64,000 bases of DNA from Tetrapyrgos nigripes (GCA_013368315.1 JAACJM010000013.1:310001-374000); one strand, 5' to 3'. Numbered from the stretch's first letter, positions 27,401 to 40,520 are shown. The notes: generated by a model from the sequence alone, not told the origin. Made by a program: numbers and translations.

Positions 27401-28765
27401 ACATACTACACATCGTATATATCGGGCCCAGACTTCGCCGCAAGCTGGAACACTCCGGATTGCTCTTTGGAATACCTTCAGCTCTGCTTCCTTTCCAACA
27501 TTGTTCAGTCTCTGAGATTGTGTGAGAGAAGAAGTTTAGCTGCCGTTCTGGATAAAGATAGATGGAAGGCTAACCAAGGCATCGCAATATCCCGTCCAAA
27601 AACTTCTCAAGGCTTCTTCTGCGCCAGGTTCATCGTTGAATCGTTTTTTTCGCTGCCTCAGTAATGGCTCTTTCATAGACTGCAGCCATGACCATCATAT
27701 CCGGGTACTTTGCTTTACGCTCATAGTCGATATATCGAGCAAACGCTTCTAATGAGTTTCCGGGGCGTGACTACCACCGATCTTAGCTTGATTGCAGTGG
27801 GGCAACAACGCATACACTCACCACAGCCGTTTCACGGGCATTCCGGCGATCGAAGGCCTTTGCGACTTTTGATTTTTTCGTGGATGCTGCGACGAGAAGA
27901 TCTTCATATTCGGCGGGAGATTTGTACTGTGTAGTGAATGAAGAGTACGCCTGCAAAGTGTCATCTGAATCTATTTCACGTTAAGGAACATTAAAAAGAC
28001 AATAGTCAAGATGGAACATACTGGAATGTGGTGTACCCAAGCGATCGAGAAGAAGGGCTTGAACGTGTTCAACTAGAGTGAACCTGGGTTTGAACATTGA
28101 ATATATTAAACGAGTATGAAGCAGAAACTACACACTTTTCGGGCTCTTTGGCCGATTCCAAGTTTTCGAGTTCCCAATCGCGCATTCGATCCCAAAGTAC
28201 GCAGCTCTGTAGTTGTAGTATAAGGAAAACCTCTGGAATGAACGTGGTTGCTACTACGCACCTGTGATAAATGTCCCACTGCCTGCTTCATGATATCATT
28301 TATGATTAGTCTGGTCCAGTCTGTTGAGAAGAGTTCCTCAAGTTCGTCTGGTTTCAATTCTCCATTTGCGTACAACGCGTGTCTACCCAACACGAATTCA
28401 AGATGGCGCTTCAGGATAGGGATTGCTGTAATGGATGGTCACTTCAGTAAAAACGAGTTTATTTGAAGGCTCTCACAGAGATAGTCCTGTTCTGCGCGTT
28501 CGTATAACGCCAAAACCTCCTGGGCCCCATCGACTGTGTTGAGATCTACACTACGTTCCTTCGCGTCCAAAAGATCCAACCAGACCTCTTCCCCAGCTGC
28601 AAAGTAGTTTGTGAACATTTCCAGGGCCGAGACTTTCTCGGCCTCCATGCCTTCGAATGACTTGGTGAGACGGACATGTTTGGCGTGTAAGGATACGTCA
28701 AAGGGTTTTTCAGTCAGGTCGTTGAGGATATTGGCCAGGGCTTCAAGAGACTGTTCTTCATCCAT
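24417..28765 (-). CDS. PRP24: U4/U6 snRNA annealing factor, PRP24/SART3 family
   Basis: Promotes re-annealing of U4 and U6 snRNAs during spliceosome recycling, in the nucleus. The N-terminal half from MDEEQSLEALANIL consists of HAT (half-TPR) repeats: EVWLDLLDAKERSVD, ALYERAEQDYLCE, VWQSATKHYKNSYLVWTHY, AVWEAWLSFEHL. Then come an Ala-rich/acidic linker with a basic KRHVEEP patch, and at least three RRMs: CTVFVADLP ... LKDLFKD; STLYITNFPES ... IRDLFGK; RELYIAGLSKF ... GKCKGFAFVEF. A fourth degenerate RRM is RSVRVKNLPPGTQ. The extreme C-terminus GQDDFRKMLGGK resembles the Lsm-binding tail of Prp24/SART3. HAT repeats plus several RRMs match filamentous-fungal Prp24. Many short introns. Confidence 0.93.
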
Positions 28766-29184
28766 TGTTCATGGATTCAACACTTTGTTATTGTGACTCT
28801 GAAGTTTGGCGACGTTGTCGGGAGCGAGGATGGTAAGTAGTGCGGCGCGCGAGAACGTGACCCATTTTTCATTCACTCTCTCATTCTACCCGAAGCAGAA
28901 TCCCACTGGGACTAGACAGCTACTATTGTCCGAGTCAGTCAATCTCTGATGGAATCCTTTGTTTTTCGAATCTGGCAACCCGAGCCCATCAATTCGGGAC
29001 TCTTTTTGTATTTCTATCGGCGGCGTTCGCATGCGGAAACTAGCCATTTCCTCTTCATTCTCGGGTTGTCGTTGGGTTTTGTCTCCTGAGTCGTTCACAT
29101 ATGGAGATGTCATAGTCTTCCTAGGCATTACACGTTATATAACCAGCTCAATGCCGTTCGGTCCTTTCTCTTACTTCCTGTGTA
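28766..29184. other. Divergent promoter region, PRP24 / F-box gene
   Basis: About 420 bases between genes transcribed away from each other. An open minus-strand frame here (about 28886-29128) lacks domains and is probably chance. No other element recognised. Confidence 0.4.
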
Positions 29185-30609
29185 ATGCCCTCTACCCTGA
29201 AACGGAGGCATCGTCAAGACCTCACCCTACGCAAGTCATTTCTGGAGACGATAAGGACCAAGTTTTCCTCTGTCGTGTAGGTGCCTTACTTTGCTGTCCT
29301 CTCTATCGACATGCTCATTATGACCGATCAGAACTAACCAACGCCGTCCACGAACCAATTCCACGGACCATACATCCGAGTCTACTCGAGGAGCAGACCA
29401 ACCCATACGCAGGGCAGAAAAGCACCCCCATCGACGACCTCCCATTCCCTATGTCTATACAACACACAATATCCGGGTTCTGCCTCCCGAGCTCCTTGCG
29501 TACACATTCATCCTCGGTGCGGAAGAAGACCCGATGCTTCCCATCACTGTGTCACATGTATGCAGCCTCTGGAGGGAATTAGCCTTGCACACTCCGAGCT
29601 TGTGGAGACGTATCTGGCTCGGCTCTCACTATCATATTTGGAGGGAAAGGATATATCGAGCGAGATCATGTTCTTTGGATGTAGTTCTCTGGTCACCAGA
29701 TCCCGCACAGCCTTTTACTTGGACATTACGACCATCCTCCACACTCAACTTCTTCCAGGTGCAGAGTTATATGCACATTGTATCGCCTTATATCCGACGG
29801 TGGAGGTCCTTGGACATTAGACTTATGAATTATTCCCCCTATCTATGGAATGGTGCCCTTTCCGAATGCTGTGCGTGGGGCGTCCAAGCTCAAGCTCCTC
29901 GTCAGTGATATCATTACATCCATCATTGTTATGTCAGTCTGATTTTTGTCTGGTAGTTCTGGAGGAGCTTATCCTTGTGCATCGTCAGAACGACGATACC
30001 AAAGAATTTTGCCTATTTTCAGGACATGCACCTCGGCTGCGGCGTGCAGTCATCGACGGAATAAGATTATCGTGGCTCCCATCTTTATTTCAGAACTTAA
30101 CGTTCTTAGACTACACACATCATGGCTTCACTTCTGGTTATCAAGCCATACAGGAAGTCGTTGGCCTCCTACAAGTTTCTTCACGCTTGTTACATTTGAG
30201 ACTACTGTTTCCGAACAAAATGTCTCTAGGAAGACGATCATATAGAGGCTCTCCAGTCATTCCCCAAGTCCATCTCCCTTTCTTAAAGACCCTTCATCTT
30301 CGAGCGGAAACTGGAGACATCCCATACGAATTTATATTCCTCGCATCTCTTTTGGTCACTCCCGCCTTGACTTCCCTACACCTAATAGACACAATGCCTC
30401 GGCGGTCACCTTTTTCGAATATTAGCACTTTTATGTCGCTCTATCTATTTCCTCCCTCCCTGCAGTCGATATCTGTTCAGTATGGTTGGTACACGAAGGA
30501 GCTGGTGACGTGTATGATGGATAAACTGCCTAGTCTACGGCAATTGACGCTGAAACGCAGGGATGGGTATGTCCAGATTGTAGACCTGAGTCGGCGACGT
30601 CGTATATGA
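29185..30609 (+). CDS. F-box domain protein of the agaricomycete expanded family
   Basis: Likely substrate receptor of an SCF ubiquitin ligase. Three exons: MPSTLKRRHRQD... to 29276; intron 29277-29331; exon to 29900; intron 29901-29956; then to the TGA at 30607-30609. Both junctions keep frame. The F-box is RVLPPELLAYTFILG ... PITVSHVCSLWRELALHTP SLWRRIW, the form typical of large basidiomycete F-box families. The rest is leucine-rich (LLEELILVHRQND, LPSLFQNLTFLDY, PALTSLHLID), consistent with degenerate LRRs for substrate binding. Substrate unknown. Start chosen because only this ATG, with the 55-nt intron, reaches the F-box frame. Confidence 0.8.
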
Positions 30610-30944
30610 CAAGTTGTACTATCTGGGTCAATGCGTATGGTGGATTGATGGTGGACGATATTTTTATACTTGTACGACTTCACGAAATTAACGAAATCAT
30701 GTAGCTGTATCTTTATTGTGCTATTAATCTCTAGCGTTTAGGTGTTTATCCTTTGACCCTTCGCCAGTCTGGCACTTTGTACATCCACACTGGAGTCGTT
30801 GACTTCAGAACTGACGCCGACGTCCACCGGAATTTCGGAAAAAGGATTCAGCCGGACCGGTCCCTAGAAGCAGCACCGTACAAATTGCGTACAAGTGACC
30901 TTTATCTATCTTATCCTTGATTCCCCTTCCCATCCTTCAGTACA
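30610..30944. other. Intergenic
   Basis: About 335 bases; 3' flank of the F-box gene and promoter of the dehydrogenase gene. Nothing specific seen. Confidence 0.35.
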
Positions 30945-32123
30945 ATGGCGCATCTTGCTGCTCAATCGATATTTGACCTCACAGGAATGGTGGCTGTTGT
31001 GACAGGTGGTGGAACTGGGTAAGTAAGAGACAAGAATGATTATACAGTCTCGGCTCGAGCAGCCGCTCATGTCTAGTCTCTAGGATCGGTCAAATGATCG
31101 CGAAAGGTCTGGCTGCAAATGGAGCCAAGACCTATATCACAGGTCGAAGAGCAGAAGTCCTACAAAAATTGGCGGATGAGTACCAGAAAGAGAAAGGTTC
31201 ATCTCAGGGGACAATCATACCGTAAGTAACGAATCAAGGTGTCGTCGATCTTTCAATCACTGACACAACCATGTTAGGCTTGCTATGGATGTTACCAACA
31301 AGGAAAGCATATTAGAAGGTAAAAGGAAGTTGGAGGAGAAGGAGGGAAAGCTACACATCCTGGTGAACAAGTATGCCGGCAAGCCTTACGATCTACGCGT
31401 TTGAATTGATGGACGGATCAGCGCAGGTCAAGTCGGACCTACGTCCCCATTCCTGAACAACCCAGATGCCCCTGAACTAAAGGATGGAGAGTCCATGGGT
31501 ATGGCATTGTTCAACGAAGACATCGCTGGCTGGGCAGACTTGTACAAGATCAACGTATTTTCCACCTTCTTTGTCACCAACGCCTTCCTGGGTCTGCTTG
31601 AACGTGGTTCTAAAGATTTTGGACCCATCTTCCAGTCGAGTGTGATAAACGTTACCAGCATAAGCGGTCTCATTAAACTAGCGCAGGACCATGTGAGTTA
31701 GTTTGGTTGTCCGAGACCCTGCCTTTCTGATGCTTCTGCAGTTCTGTTACAACAGCGCAAAGGCCGCAGCCTCACATCTCACCAAGATGCTGTCCACCGA
31801 ATTTGCGTTGAAGAAGGTTCCCGTCCGTGTCAATGCTGTCGCGCCCGGTGTCTATGCTTCAGAAATGACACACGACTCGATTTCGCCCGAGGTAGTTGAC
31901 AAGGTTGGGAAAGGAGTAATGCCCGTTCCAGCAAAGCGAGATGGGAGGTGGGTCAATATTCTTGTTACCCTGACTGAGCCACTGATGGCGTCTAAATTTA
32001 CATAGCGACGTGGAAATGGCTGGCACGGTCGTGTACCTTGCTTCACGCGCAGGAAGCTATGCGAATGGGCAGGAGATTATCATCGACGGGGGCTACACTG
32101 CTGTGAATCCAACAACAAAGTAG
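30945..32123 (+). CDS. Short-chain dehydrogenase/reductase (classical SDR)
   Basis: NAD(P)-dependent oxidoreductase with Rossmann fold. Start MAHLAAQSIFDLTGMVAVV. Cofactor motif VTGGGTGIG (TGxxxGxG) is split by the first intron. Then LAMDVTNKES, HILVNNAG (joined across an intron), INVTSISG, the catalytic YNSAKAA (Tyr and Lys of YxxxK), VNAVAPGVYASEMT, and GQEIIIDGGYTAVNP at the C-terminus. About 300 residues, six or seven exons. The substrate cannot be inferred; relatives are often annotated as gluconate 5-dehydrogenase or rhamnolipid-type reductases. Only about 180 bases separate it from the next gene on the same strand. Confidence 0.9.
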
Positions 32124-32305
32124 ACAAAGCAAATATGTAATATCTTGTACTGGCAGTGGAGATGCGGTCCACTGTCCGCGGAGCACTACGGAATAACTTT
32201 TTCGTTTTGACGGGGTGGACAGACCGAACCGAATGCCGCTTACTTAAGAATTGTATAGAGTGCTGCAGCCCGTCAACCAGTTTAGGGCTTGCTCCTTCTC
32301 CATCC

Positions 32306-34614
32306 ATGGCCAATCCTTCTCGTCGAGGGACCCCTCAACAAGGCCCGTCCAGATACGCCGCTGTACCCCAAAGTCCTCGTCATGCTTCAACCAGTGCCCA
32401 ATCCTCACAACAAGGCTCAAGACCTCCTGGAAGACCATCGAATCAAGTTCATCAGGGAAGAGATGCAGTTGCGCAGGGCGTAGCCAGTGGTGCGATTGGA
32501 GGAGGTTATGGGCCTTATTCGGTGAGGTTGGCTTTTTTAATCAAATTTCTTGGCTCATGTAGCCTTGGCAGTACAACCCAGCTCCTTCACGAGACGGGGG
32601 AGTTTACAACAACCCTCGCTTCAGCGCTGCTCCTTCGGAACATTCATCGTTGTCAGGAGGCGAAAAGGGTGTCGCAGTTGCTACAACAGCCACTGTACCT
32701 CATTATCTTTGGGACAGAGACCCCGAATTGGATGATGCACTACACAATCCCGACCCCGTCCGAGACGCAAAGCTTGACCGTTCATTTACACTCTTCTCTG
32801 CCAGAGGATGGCTCAATGTCGGAGCTCTCTTTATTCTCGTTGGAGGCCTTCTTACATTGTTTGCCGGCTATCCGATTATCATTCATTACGCACAAGAGCG
32901 TCCGGAGACAAGTGGTTTCAATCTGGGCGGTATAAATGGATCCGGGCAAATTCCCGATTTGCCTGGCCTCCCTTCGCTGATAGATTCAGATACACCAACG
33001 TCAGCGTATACCCGTACAGGAGATGATGGGAAAAAGTACAACCTCGTCTTCAGTGACGAATTCAACACCCCTGGGCGCACGTTTTACCCTGGAGACGATC
33101 CCTTCTGGGAGGCAGGTGTGTTTTTCATTCTGTTTCTTAAGACTTGGCTTGCATACTCAATTCATGCTGTAGCCGACCTTCATTATTGGCCTACCGGAGA
33201 CCTCGAATGGTATGACCCTAGTGTGAGTCTGAGCATGGAGCTCCAGAGGGTCTGTTGGCTAACCTATATCAGGCTATAACAACGGTAGACGGAAAACTAG
33301 TTATTACCATGACCGAAGAAAACATACACGACCTGAACTGGAAAAGCGGTGTGTAGATTCTAACAAAGATCTGATGCTGTCCTCAACGAGCTTTTTCAGG
33401 CATGTTAACCGGCTGGAATAAGTTGTGCTTCACAACTGGTTACATTGAGGTTTCGATAAGTATGCCTGGGTCTCCACAAGCTCCTGGATTCTGGCCAGGT
33501 CAGTCCTTTTATACTGTTCGCAAATGTCTGTTCTTACTATTGGCGTCTAGGTGCGTGGACCATGGGTAATCTGGTAAGTTGACTTCTGTGTCATCTATCC
33601 GTTGCTGAAGTTCCTAAAGGGCAGGCCTGGTTATGGTGCTACAACTGAGGGCATGTGGCCATACAGCTATGACACATGTGACCTCGGAACTTATCCCAAT
33701 CAGACCCTCAAGGATCTCTCAGGACCCGAAGCGGCTCTTACAGGCGATGGTGGCAATCCTCTCAGTTTCTTACCTGGCCAAAGGCTTTCCGCCTGCACTT
33801 GTTCGGGGTCAGATCACCCTGGCCCAAGCACCAATGTCGGCCGTGGGGTTCCCGAGATCGATATCATCGAAACCCAAGTCGATGTCAGCACCTTCACCGG
33901 CCAGGTCTCTCAGAGCTACCAAATAGCGCCTTTCAACCATGGATATAACTTCGACGACTCCGAATCCACTATAGCCGATTCCAGCATAACTGCTTACAAC
34001 TCGTATAAAGGCGGTCATTTCCAACAAGCAGTTTCGGCGGTATCAGATATCGAAAGCCAGTTTTACAATGACCAGGCTTACGCTCCCTATGGATTTGAAT
34101 GGTGGTCAGACCCAAATAATCGAGACCAAGGATTTATCACTTGGTTCAGCAACGGGGAAAAGACCTGGCATCTACCCGCCTCTGCCATCGGACCTGATAG
34201 TTCAACACAAATTAGTCAAAGGCTGATTTCGGAGGAGCCAATGGTGGGTTTCCTGTCCTAGATTTGTCGACGAGTGGTTTTTCACCTAGTGCGCAGTATA
34301 TTGTCCTCAACCTTGGTCTATCACCTACCTTCCAGCAACAGGATTACGAGCACATGCAATTCCCGGCGAAAATGTACATCGACTACGTTCGGATATACCA
34401 AAGGGACGGTGTAAAGAATGGAGTGACATGCGACCCTCCAAACATGCCCACGGCGGATTATATTCAGCGGTATGTCGAACACAATCACTTGTATTGTACG
34501 AGCCTCCTGACCATGGGCGTTAGACACATTACAGCTTATACCGATGCTAACCTGACGACATGGGCGCAAGCTGGAAACACTTTCCCTCGGAATTCCAAAT
34601 ATGATGGCTGCTAG
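32306..34614 (+). CDS. KRE6: Beta-glucan synthesis-associated protein, KRE6/SKN1 family (GH16-like)
   Basis: Type II membrane protein of the secretory pathway needed for beta-1,6-glucan in the fungal cell wall. A Ser/Gln/Pro-rich cytoplasmic N-terminus ([20 protein letters not shown]) precedes one membrane segment ([20 protein letters not shown]), then the luminal SKN1/GH16 domain: [66 protein letters not shown], the catalytic-type EIDIIE, then GFEWWSDP and [10 protein letters not shown]. The C-terminus has NLTTWAQAG and ends SKYDGC. Several short introns, including one after GAWTMGNL. Complete and typical in length. Confidence 0.95.
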
Positions 34615-34997
34615 TCACTATATTCTGTATCTCGACTCTCATGATGATTCCCGTACATCACCTACACAGGACATTCTCAGAGAACTTATCCTCATGCTCT
34701 GCCACTCATTTTCATGGCCACTGCTATCCCGATATCTAAATACCTTAATTCCCAGCATTCAGCTATCCGTATTGTGTTGTACATTGATTCATCCATGTCA
34801 TCTAGTCTAGGGACATTCGTTTCATTTTTCCGCACTTAGTACTCGTTCCAGTTCCGTGTTATGCCACGAGGGGAGTTTACGACTACATAGTCCTTATTCT
34901 TTGTGTTTTTAACTTTACGAGGAACATGGAACTATTATTATAGAGTATTTATTGGCTACCCGAATCGGGCGCGTCTGCATCTTGTGCAGAGTTCAGG
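34615..34997. other. Intergenic, KRE6-FOL3
   Basis: About 380 bases between tandem plus-strand genes. No specific element recognised. Confidence 0.35.
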
Positions 34998-36401
34998 ATG
35001 TCAATCGATCTTTCTCTGGACCGAATTCGAAAACTGTATACTCTCCTTCCACCTTACACACGCCCGACTGTGCACATAGCTGGGACAAATGGAAAAGGCA
35101 GCGTCTCTGCCCTCGTATCATCAATACTCAGATATGCAAATCCTCCTCTCTCCGTCGGACGCTTCAACAGCCCACATCTCGTATCCGTTTACGATTGCAT
35201 CATTCTGAATGATCAAGAAGTCACAGCAGAAACCTACGAGAATACTAGATCCTCCATACAGAAACTCGCTCACAAGAACGAGCTGGAGATAAGTAGTTTC
35301 GAGCTACTCACCTTGACTGCGCTTCAGATATTTGAAGACGCGCAAATCGACATCGTGGTCATGGAAGTGGGAATGGGTGGCCGGTTAGATGCAACCAATG
35401 TCATTCCGGACGATTGCATTGCCGTCTCTGCTCTCACTGCGGTGGACCTGGATCATCAAGCGTTTCTTGGGAACACCGTCTCTGCTATCACGAGAGAGAA
35501 GGCTGCAATAGGAAGGAAAGGGAAGCCGTTTGTGTTTGGGAAGCAGAAACATTCCGAGGTTGAGGAAGTTTGCAGAGAAGTGATTGGTCGAGTCGGTGGA
35601 GAGCTTCTGCTAGCGGCTGAAGTCAGTCGGCGAGAATGGGACACGTCGATTGATGGTCCGTTTCCGTCCTCTTCTGAGGAGTTTCAACCACCTCCTCAGA
35701 CTGTGACAATGGACTTGTCCTGTTTTACCGATGCGGTGTGTGCGCGTCTGCCACTGTACGGGGACCATCAGATAGATAACCTGGGGCTGGCTGCATCTGT
35801 CGTCTCTGTCCTAGCTTGTCATCCTTCATGTGAAAGTTTGAAGCTGGCTGAAAGGCTCACAATGGATGCAGTCATCCGAGGAATCGAGGCAGTCAAATGG
35901 CCAGGACGACTGTCGTTCCATGTCGTCGATTCTGGCAAGCTCGTCGTTCTGGTTGATGGCGCTCACAATCCAGCTTCGGCCATGACTCTGGGTCTATTCA
36001 TCAAGGACCTGCTACATCGACGTCCTCGCTCTCGGACAATCACTCTCACATACATACTCGGTTTGTCTCACTCGCCTCCTAAAACACCCACGCAGACACT
36101 ATCGCCCCTTTTGCCTCCCGACGTGGGAGAAACGGATGTGCAAGTGCAAGTTCGCGTTGCTGTCCTTCGATTCTCGCCTCCAGAAGGAATGCCATGGGTC
36201 AAATCTATACCGCCTTCCGAATTGGAAGCTGTAGTGAAAAAACTTTGCCCGGTTGCCGAGATTTGGGTTGGTCAAGATGAAAATACTGGTGATTTGCCAT
36301 CAGCATTGAAATGGGCAGGTACTGGAGTAACGGGCGAGCATCTTGTGGTCCTGGCTGGAAGCTTGTATCTAGTAGCGGATTTTTATCGTGTAATGCGTTG
36401 A
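34998..36401 (+). CDS. FOL3: Dihydrofolate synthetase (Mur ligase family), 467 aa, single exon
   Basis: Adds glutamate to dihydropteroate in folate synthesis with ATP. Start MSIDLSLDRIRKLYTLLP. ATP loop AGTNGKGSVSAL, then GRFNSPHLVSVYD, VMEVGMGGRLDATNV, VDLDHQAFLGNTVSAI REKAAIG, and the C-terminal domain with VDGAHNPASA. The lack of the longer N-terminal extension and the DHQxxLG pattern favour Fol3-type dihydrofolate synthetase over folylpolyglutamate synthase (Met7); the two are close relatives, so the exact substrate is inferred. Intronless, unlike most neighbours. Confidence 0.88.
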   Translation: MSIDLSLDRIRKLYTLLPPYTRPTVHIAGTNGKGSVSALVSSILRYANPPLSVGRFNSPHLVSVYDCIILNDQEVTAETYENTRSSIQKLAHKNELEISSFELLTLTALQIFEDAQIDIVVMEVGMGGRLDATNVIPDDCIAVSALTAVDLDHQAFLGNTVSAITREKAAIGRKGKPFVFGKQKHSEVEEVCREVIGRVGGELLLAAEVSRREWDTSIDGPFPSSSEEFQPPPQTVTMDLSCFTDAVCARLPLYGDHQIDNLGLAASVVSVLACHPSCESLKLAERLTMDAVIRGIEAVKWPGRLSFHVVDSGKLVVLVDGAHNPASAMTLGLFIKDLLHRRPRSRTITLTYILGLSHSPPKTPTQTLSPLLPPDVGETDVQVQVRVAVLRFSPPEGMPWVKSIPPSELEAVVKKLCPVAEIWVGQDENTGDLPSALKWAGTGVTGEHLVVLAGSLYLVADFYRVMR

Positions 36402-36748
36402 TAGACCTTAGCTTTATTGTACTTATGAAGGTTGCGGACCTTGTCATTCTCAATTGTAATTGTAAAGCACTTGCCATTTTGGATCACGCTCCTCACCTGC
36501 ATGTCGTTTTTCGAGTCTTCCCACTTCTTCAATGGTCCTCAATTCCGTCGACAAGGAACAAATGTCTGCTCTGCAAGGGCTAACTAACAATATGAACGAT
36601 GACAGGAGGAGTACTACAAGGTGAGAGTCAAAGGGATCTCGCTTTGAAGGTCGCTTGTAATCCAAGACTTCTTAGATGGCGTAATCCACCAACCCCCGTC
36701 ATGGTTCCTACGGTATATCTCCCTTCAAGATTGGTGGCATCGTAGCTG
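36402..36748. other. Intergenic, FOL3-ULP2
   Basis: About 350 bases. A possible first ULP2 exon (ATG at about 36700, MVPT, followed by a 48-nt GTATAT...CAACAG intron) may lie at its end. Confidence 0.4.
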
Positions 36749-39700
36749 ATGAACCAACAGAACCCTACTCAACGTCTCCTCTCGGGTCCATTTGGCACGT
36801 CGCGTATGAAAGATACTATGTCGACACCCAAGGGCTCAAGCTACCGACATCCAGTCAAAGATGCAAAGCTCAGTACTTCCTCGCCTCATTCTACCGGTGC
36901 AAAAAGAAGGAAGATGAACGATCACACCTTTCAGCATTCTGGGCCTTCACACGCAGGTGCGTGTGCTCCTTGAATTGTCTTCTGACCTCACGTTAAACTC
37001 TAGTATAGTGCGCCAGCAACCAAAGTCAACACAACGAAAGGATAAGCATGCGTTAGTTACGCACCAAGAACCGATTTCGGTGGACTCAGACGAAGAAGAC
37101 TTGGGTCAACCAGTTCGAGTTGATTCGTCGGACCCACTGAACATCTCCAACATCTCTGAGCCCGGTCCGAGTTCTGGGAAGCCTTTGAAGAGGAGGAACG
37201 ATGCTCGTGGAAAGCAACCATTTGAAGTCAACCCTGACGATCCCACCCTTCTTATCATTCGAGGAAACCTATACCAGACGGACACAACACACAGTGGCTG
37301 CAGGGAGAAATGGGCAGACGAAATTCATCGCCCTCACGGAAATCATCACCCATCGAGGATTACGACGATGAACCGGAAATCGTCCATATTGAAAAAGAGG
37401 GCGAAGGCGAAGTGCGTCGGATGGTCAACAAAATTGAGCGACAGAGTCGGGTGGACGATTTTGTTCGTAAACGAACTGCTTCAAACTCTGGACCGCATAT
37501 CGACCTCCGGAATCCACCAATCAATATGAAGGCGACACCGAACCTTATCACCTCTGTCAAACGTGGTATGAAACCCAGAGATCCTAAGGCGAACTTCACG
37601 GTACGCTATCAGCCCTTGGCTTGTCCTCTCAATCTGACCTCTTACATAGGTTCCTATTCCTCAGCGCGACGTGGAAGCTACTTCGCCTTCAGGTTTTACT
37701 TCTGGGAAAAGAACAGGATCTTCAAATTCTTTCGAGCTTCAGCTACCAGTCAAAGAGTGGTTTCTTGGTTTCAACCATCTTGGAGAATCTTATAAGCTAT
37801 CGTTCAGAAAGAATGCTGACTTCACTATCAGGGGATATGGGCATTCTGAGACAGTCAAACCTAGAGACGCGACTGAAGTTGTGGTGGGTTTCTTAATGAT
37901 CTCGACGAAGCCTGCCTTATATGCTGCTTAGTATTCCCGTGATGACCATCCTGGTTTCACCCTTCAAACTACTCAAGAGGCATCAGCTCTAGGGGTCAAT
38001 TTTTCTCATTTCCAGCCTGGTAAGTGTACTTCTGATCCTCTATGCCCTCCTCTGATAAGACAACTCAGGAGGTCGCGGTAAAAGTATGATAGTCGTTTTA
38101 TTTGATCGCGAAGCCGTTACCTGGTCAGACCAGACTTACGACGAGTTCTGTAAATTCTTGAAGGCTCGCTATGGGGCGTCTTCGACCACACAGTAGGCCT
38201 TGACTTTTCCATTTTCTCCTACATTACCTGATGGCCTGCCATCAGAGCCAAGTATTGGGAGGCGCATATTCAACGCTATCAGGTTTACCAGCAGAGTGAA
38301 GCTCGGAAGGACACGTCAATATCGAGGTCTGAGAGTCCTTCGGATGTTCATGACGATGTTGAAGAAACAGGGCGACCTCCAGATAATGGAGACGATGGAG
38401 GTCGCTCTGTAGTCAAGACATACAAGTCAAACTCAAGACGCGAAACTCCTGCTACGAAGTGGGTTACATGCCGTTTTCACACTCTTTCTCGCGTAGCCTG
38501 ACAGAACGAAGTAGTTCTTCCGAACCTAGAAGATCTTCCCGGGTGGCAAGTGCAAGGACAAGTGCGAGAACGACTCCTCAGGTCGATCCAGACGAAGTGT
38601 GAGTCTTTGTATGGTCTTCTGACGGACTCTACTCACGCAGAATACAGTATACTTTCCTACCCTGCAAATACTCCCGGCTCTGTGAACATAACAAATGCCG
38701 ACCTCAGCAGGCTGGAGCCTGGCGAGTATCTCAACGACACGCTCATCGAATTTGGGTTAAGGTCGGTGCTGTTTTTTTGGTCATCTTTGTGTCCTCTGTT
38801 CAATCTACTTCAATAGGCTGTGGCATCGCGAGCTTGAAGAAACGGATCCCGATCTTGCAAAACGGATACATATTTTCAATTCTTTCTTCTACAAGAAATT
38901 ATCGGCCAAGAAGAGGTTTGTTCTCATTCAGTCTGTTACAATCATTGTTTACCTCTTCATAGCAATCCGGAGGAAGGCTATCAGAGCGTTCGGCGTTGGA
39001 CCAGCAAATTTGATCTCTTTAAGAAAGACTTTATCATCATTCCTATCAACGAAGCGTCAGTGACTTGTTCTTGTGTGGAGGTACATTGATGAAGCTGACA
39101 ATATTTCCAGCATGCACTGGTATCTCGCGATTATATATCATCCGGGACATATACTTTTTCCACCTCCTGAAAAACCTGCTCCGACGACCAGAGTCAGGAC
39201 ACGCAACTCCAATGCCAACGAGATTGTCGTTAAGGACGACGATGCGCAAGAAGTGCAGGATGTTGAAGATGTCGAAGAAGCCCTCGTTCCCCCGGACGGC
39301 TCGAAATCTGAACCTTCAGCGGTCGAGAACGAAGATGACATACTGAATTTTGAAACCAGTGTGTCAACTCACTACGTGGACAACGAGCCACCAATATCCA
39401 ATTCTGCTTCCCCAGCGCACATGGAAGTCACCGAAGAGCCGCCATTGAGCCCAAACCATATGGACGTCGATGAAGAATATGCAGCCCACTCCAGAGCACG
39501 TTCAGCCACCGTTTCGGATGATGACAAGCCCACTTCGTCAACTGTTGCAACGGTTGGAGGGACTCCACATTCGGTGACCGATGAACTTTCAATGGACGTG
39601 GATGATATGACTCTTGAAAGCGGCCCTGAAGTTTCTGCCCTCTCAGAGGAGGACGGTGGATCAGGAGATGTCAATGCCGCATCAGCATCCAAGTCTGACA

Positions 39701-40520
39701 AAGGGAAAGTACCAGAAGACCTTTTTGGCGACGACGGGGATTTGGTCGACGAATTGGTGGATGAATTGGTCGAGACCGATGAAAACGCGACGAAACCAGT
39801 GGGAGTTGAATCTGCTAATGCCGCTCAACATGCCAACATACTTGTACCGTGAGTTCTACCTTGATTATCTCTGTCTTGACGACTAAAGCCTTGTTGTACA
39901 GGGCATACATCTGCACACTCGATTCATTAGGAACACGGCATCCGAGTGTCACGAGAAGTCTGTCAAAATATCTTCAGCTAGAGGCAAGGTCTAGGAAGGA
40001 AACCGAGAAGACAAGCGATCCGTTAGCGAAGACACTTCTTGTCCCTGTCCAACCCAACTACTCAGATTGTGGGATCTACCTTCTCCATTTTGCTCAAACA
40101 TTTGTGTCAAACCCAGATTACTATTGTAATGTCAAACCCGTGGGTATCTCTCTTTATCCTGCTAGTTGCTTTGAAGTCATTTCTCTCTCCTTTTTTTTCC
40201 AGCCTCGGTCAAGTGAAGATAGGAAACACGACTGGGCACATGAAGGCCTCCTTGATTTTCGGGAGAAGATGCGCAACAAGATTTTGGAGTTGTCTGAGGA
40301 ATGGAAACGGGATCGCGCTGCTCAGGATGAGGCGAAGAAGCAGCAGGTGGAGAAAGGAGGTCAACCTGCAGCGGAGCTCATCGAGGATTCCGATTCTGAT
40401 GATGCTGTCATTATTGAGGACCCACCTGATGCGGGGAAAACCAGTACCAAGAAAGGAGGAAGGGGCGGAAGAGCTAATCAAAGTCGGGGAAGAGCGAAAC
40501 CAACGCGGCTGCGAGGCTAA
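36749..40520 (+). CDS. ULP2: SUMO-specific protease, ULP2 (SENP6/7) type
   Basis: Cysteine protease that trims poly-SUMO chains in the nucleus. A long disordered N-terminal region (Ser/Pro, basic KRRK patches) is followed by a beta-rich stretch (EWFLGFNHLGESYKLSFRKNADF) and the C48 catalytic core: LEPGEYLNDTLIEFGLR, WTSKFDLFKKDFIIIPINE, catalytic His in ASMHWYLAIIYHP, Asp in CTLDSLG, Gln/Cys in VQPNYSDCGIYLLHFAQTF. Between His and Asp lies an acidic insert of roughly 240 residues, the hallmark separating Ulp2/SENP6/7 from Ulp1. The C-terminus is basic (GGRGGRANQSRGRAKPTRLRG). Many introns; one of about 77 nt (37227-37303) is needed to keep frame. Start could instead be an ATG near 36700, spliced to NPTQRLLSG. 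Confidence 0.9.
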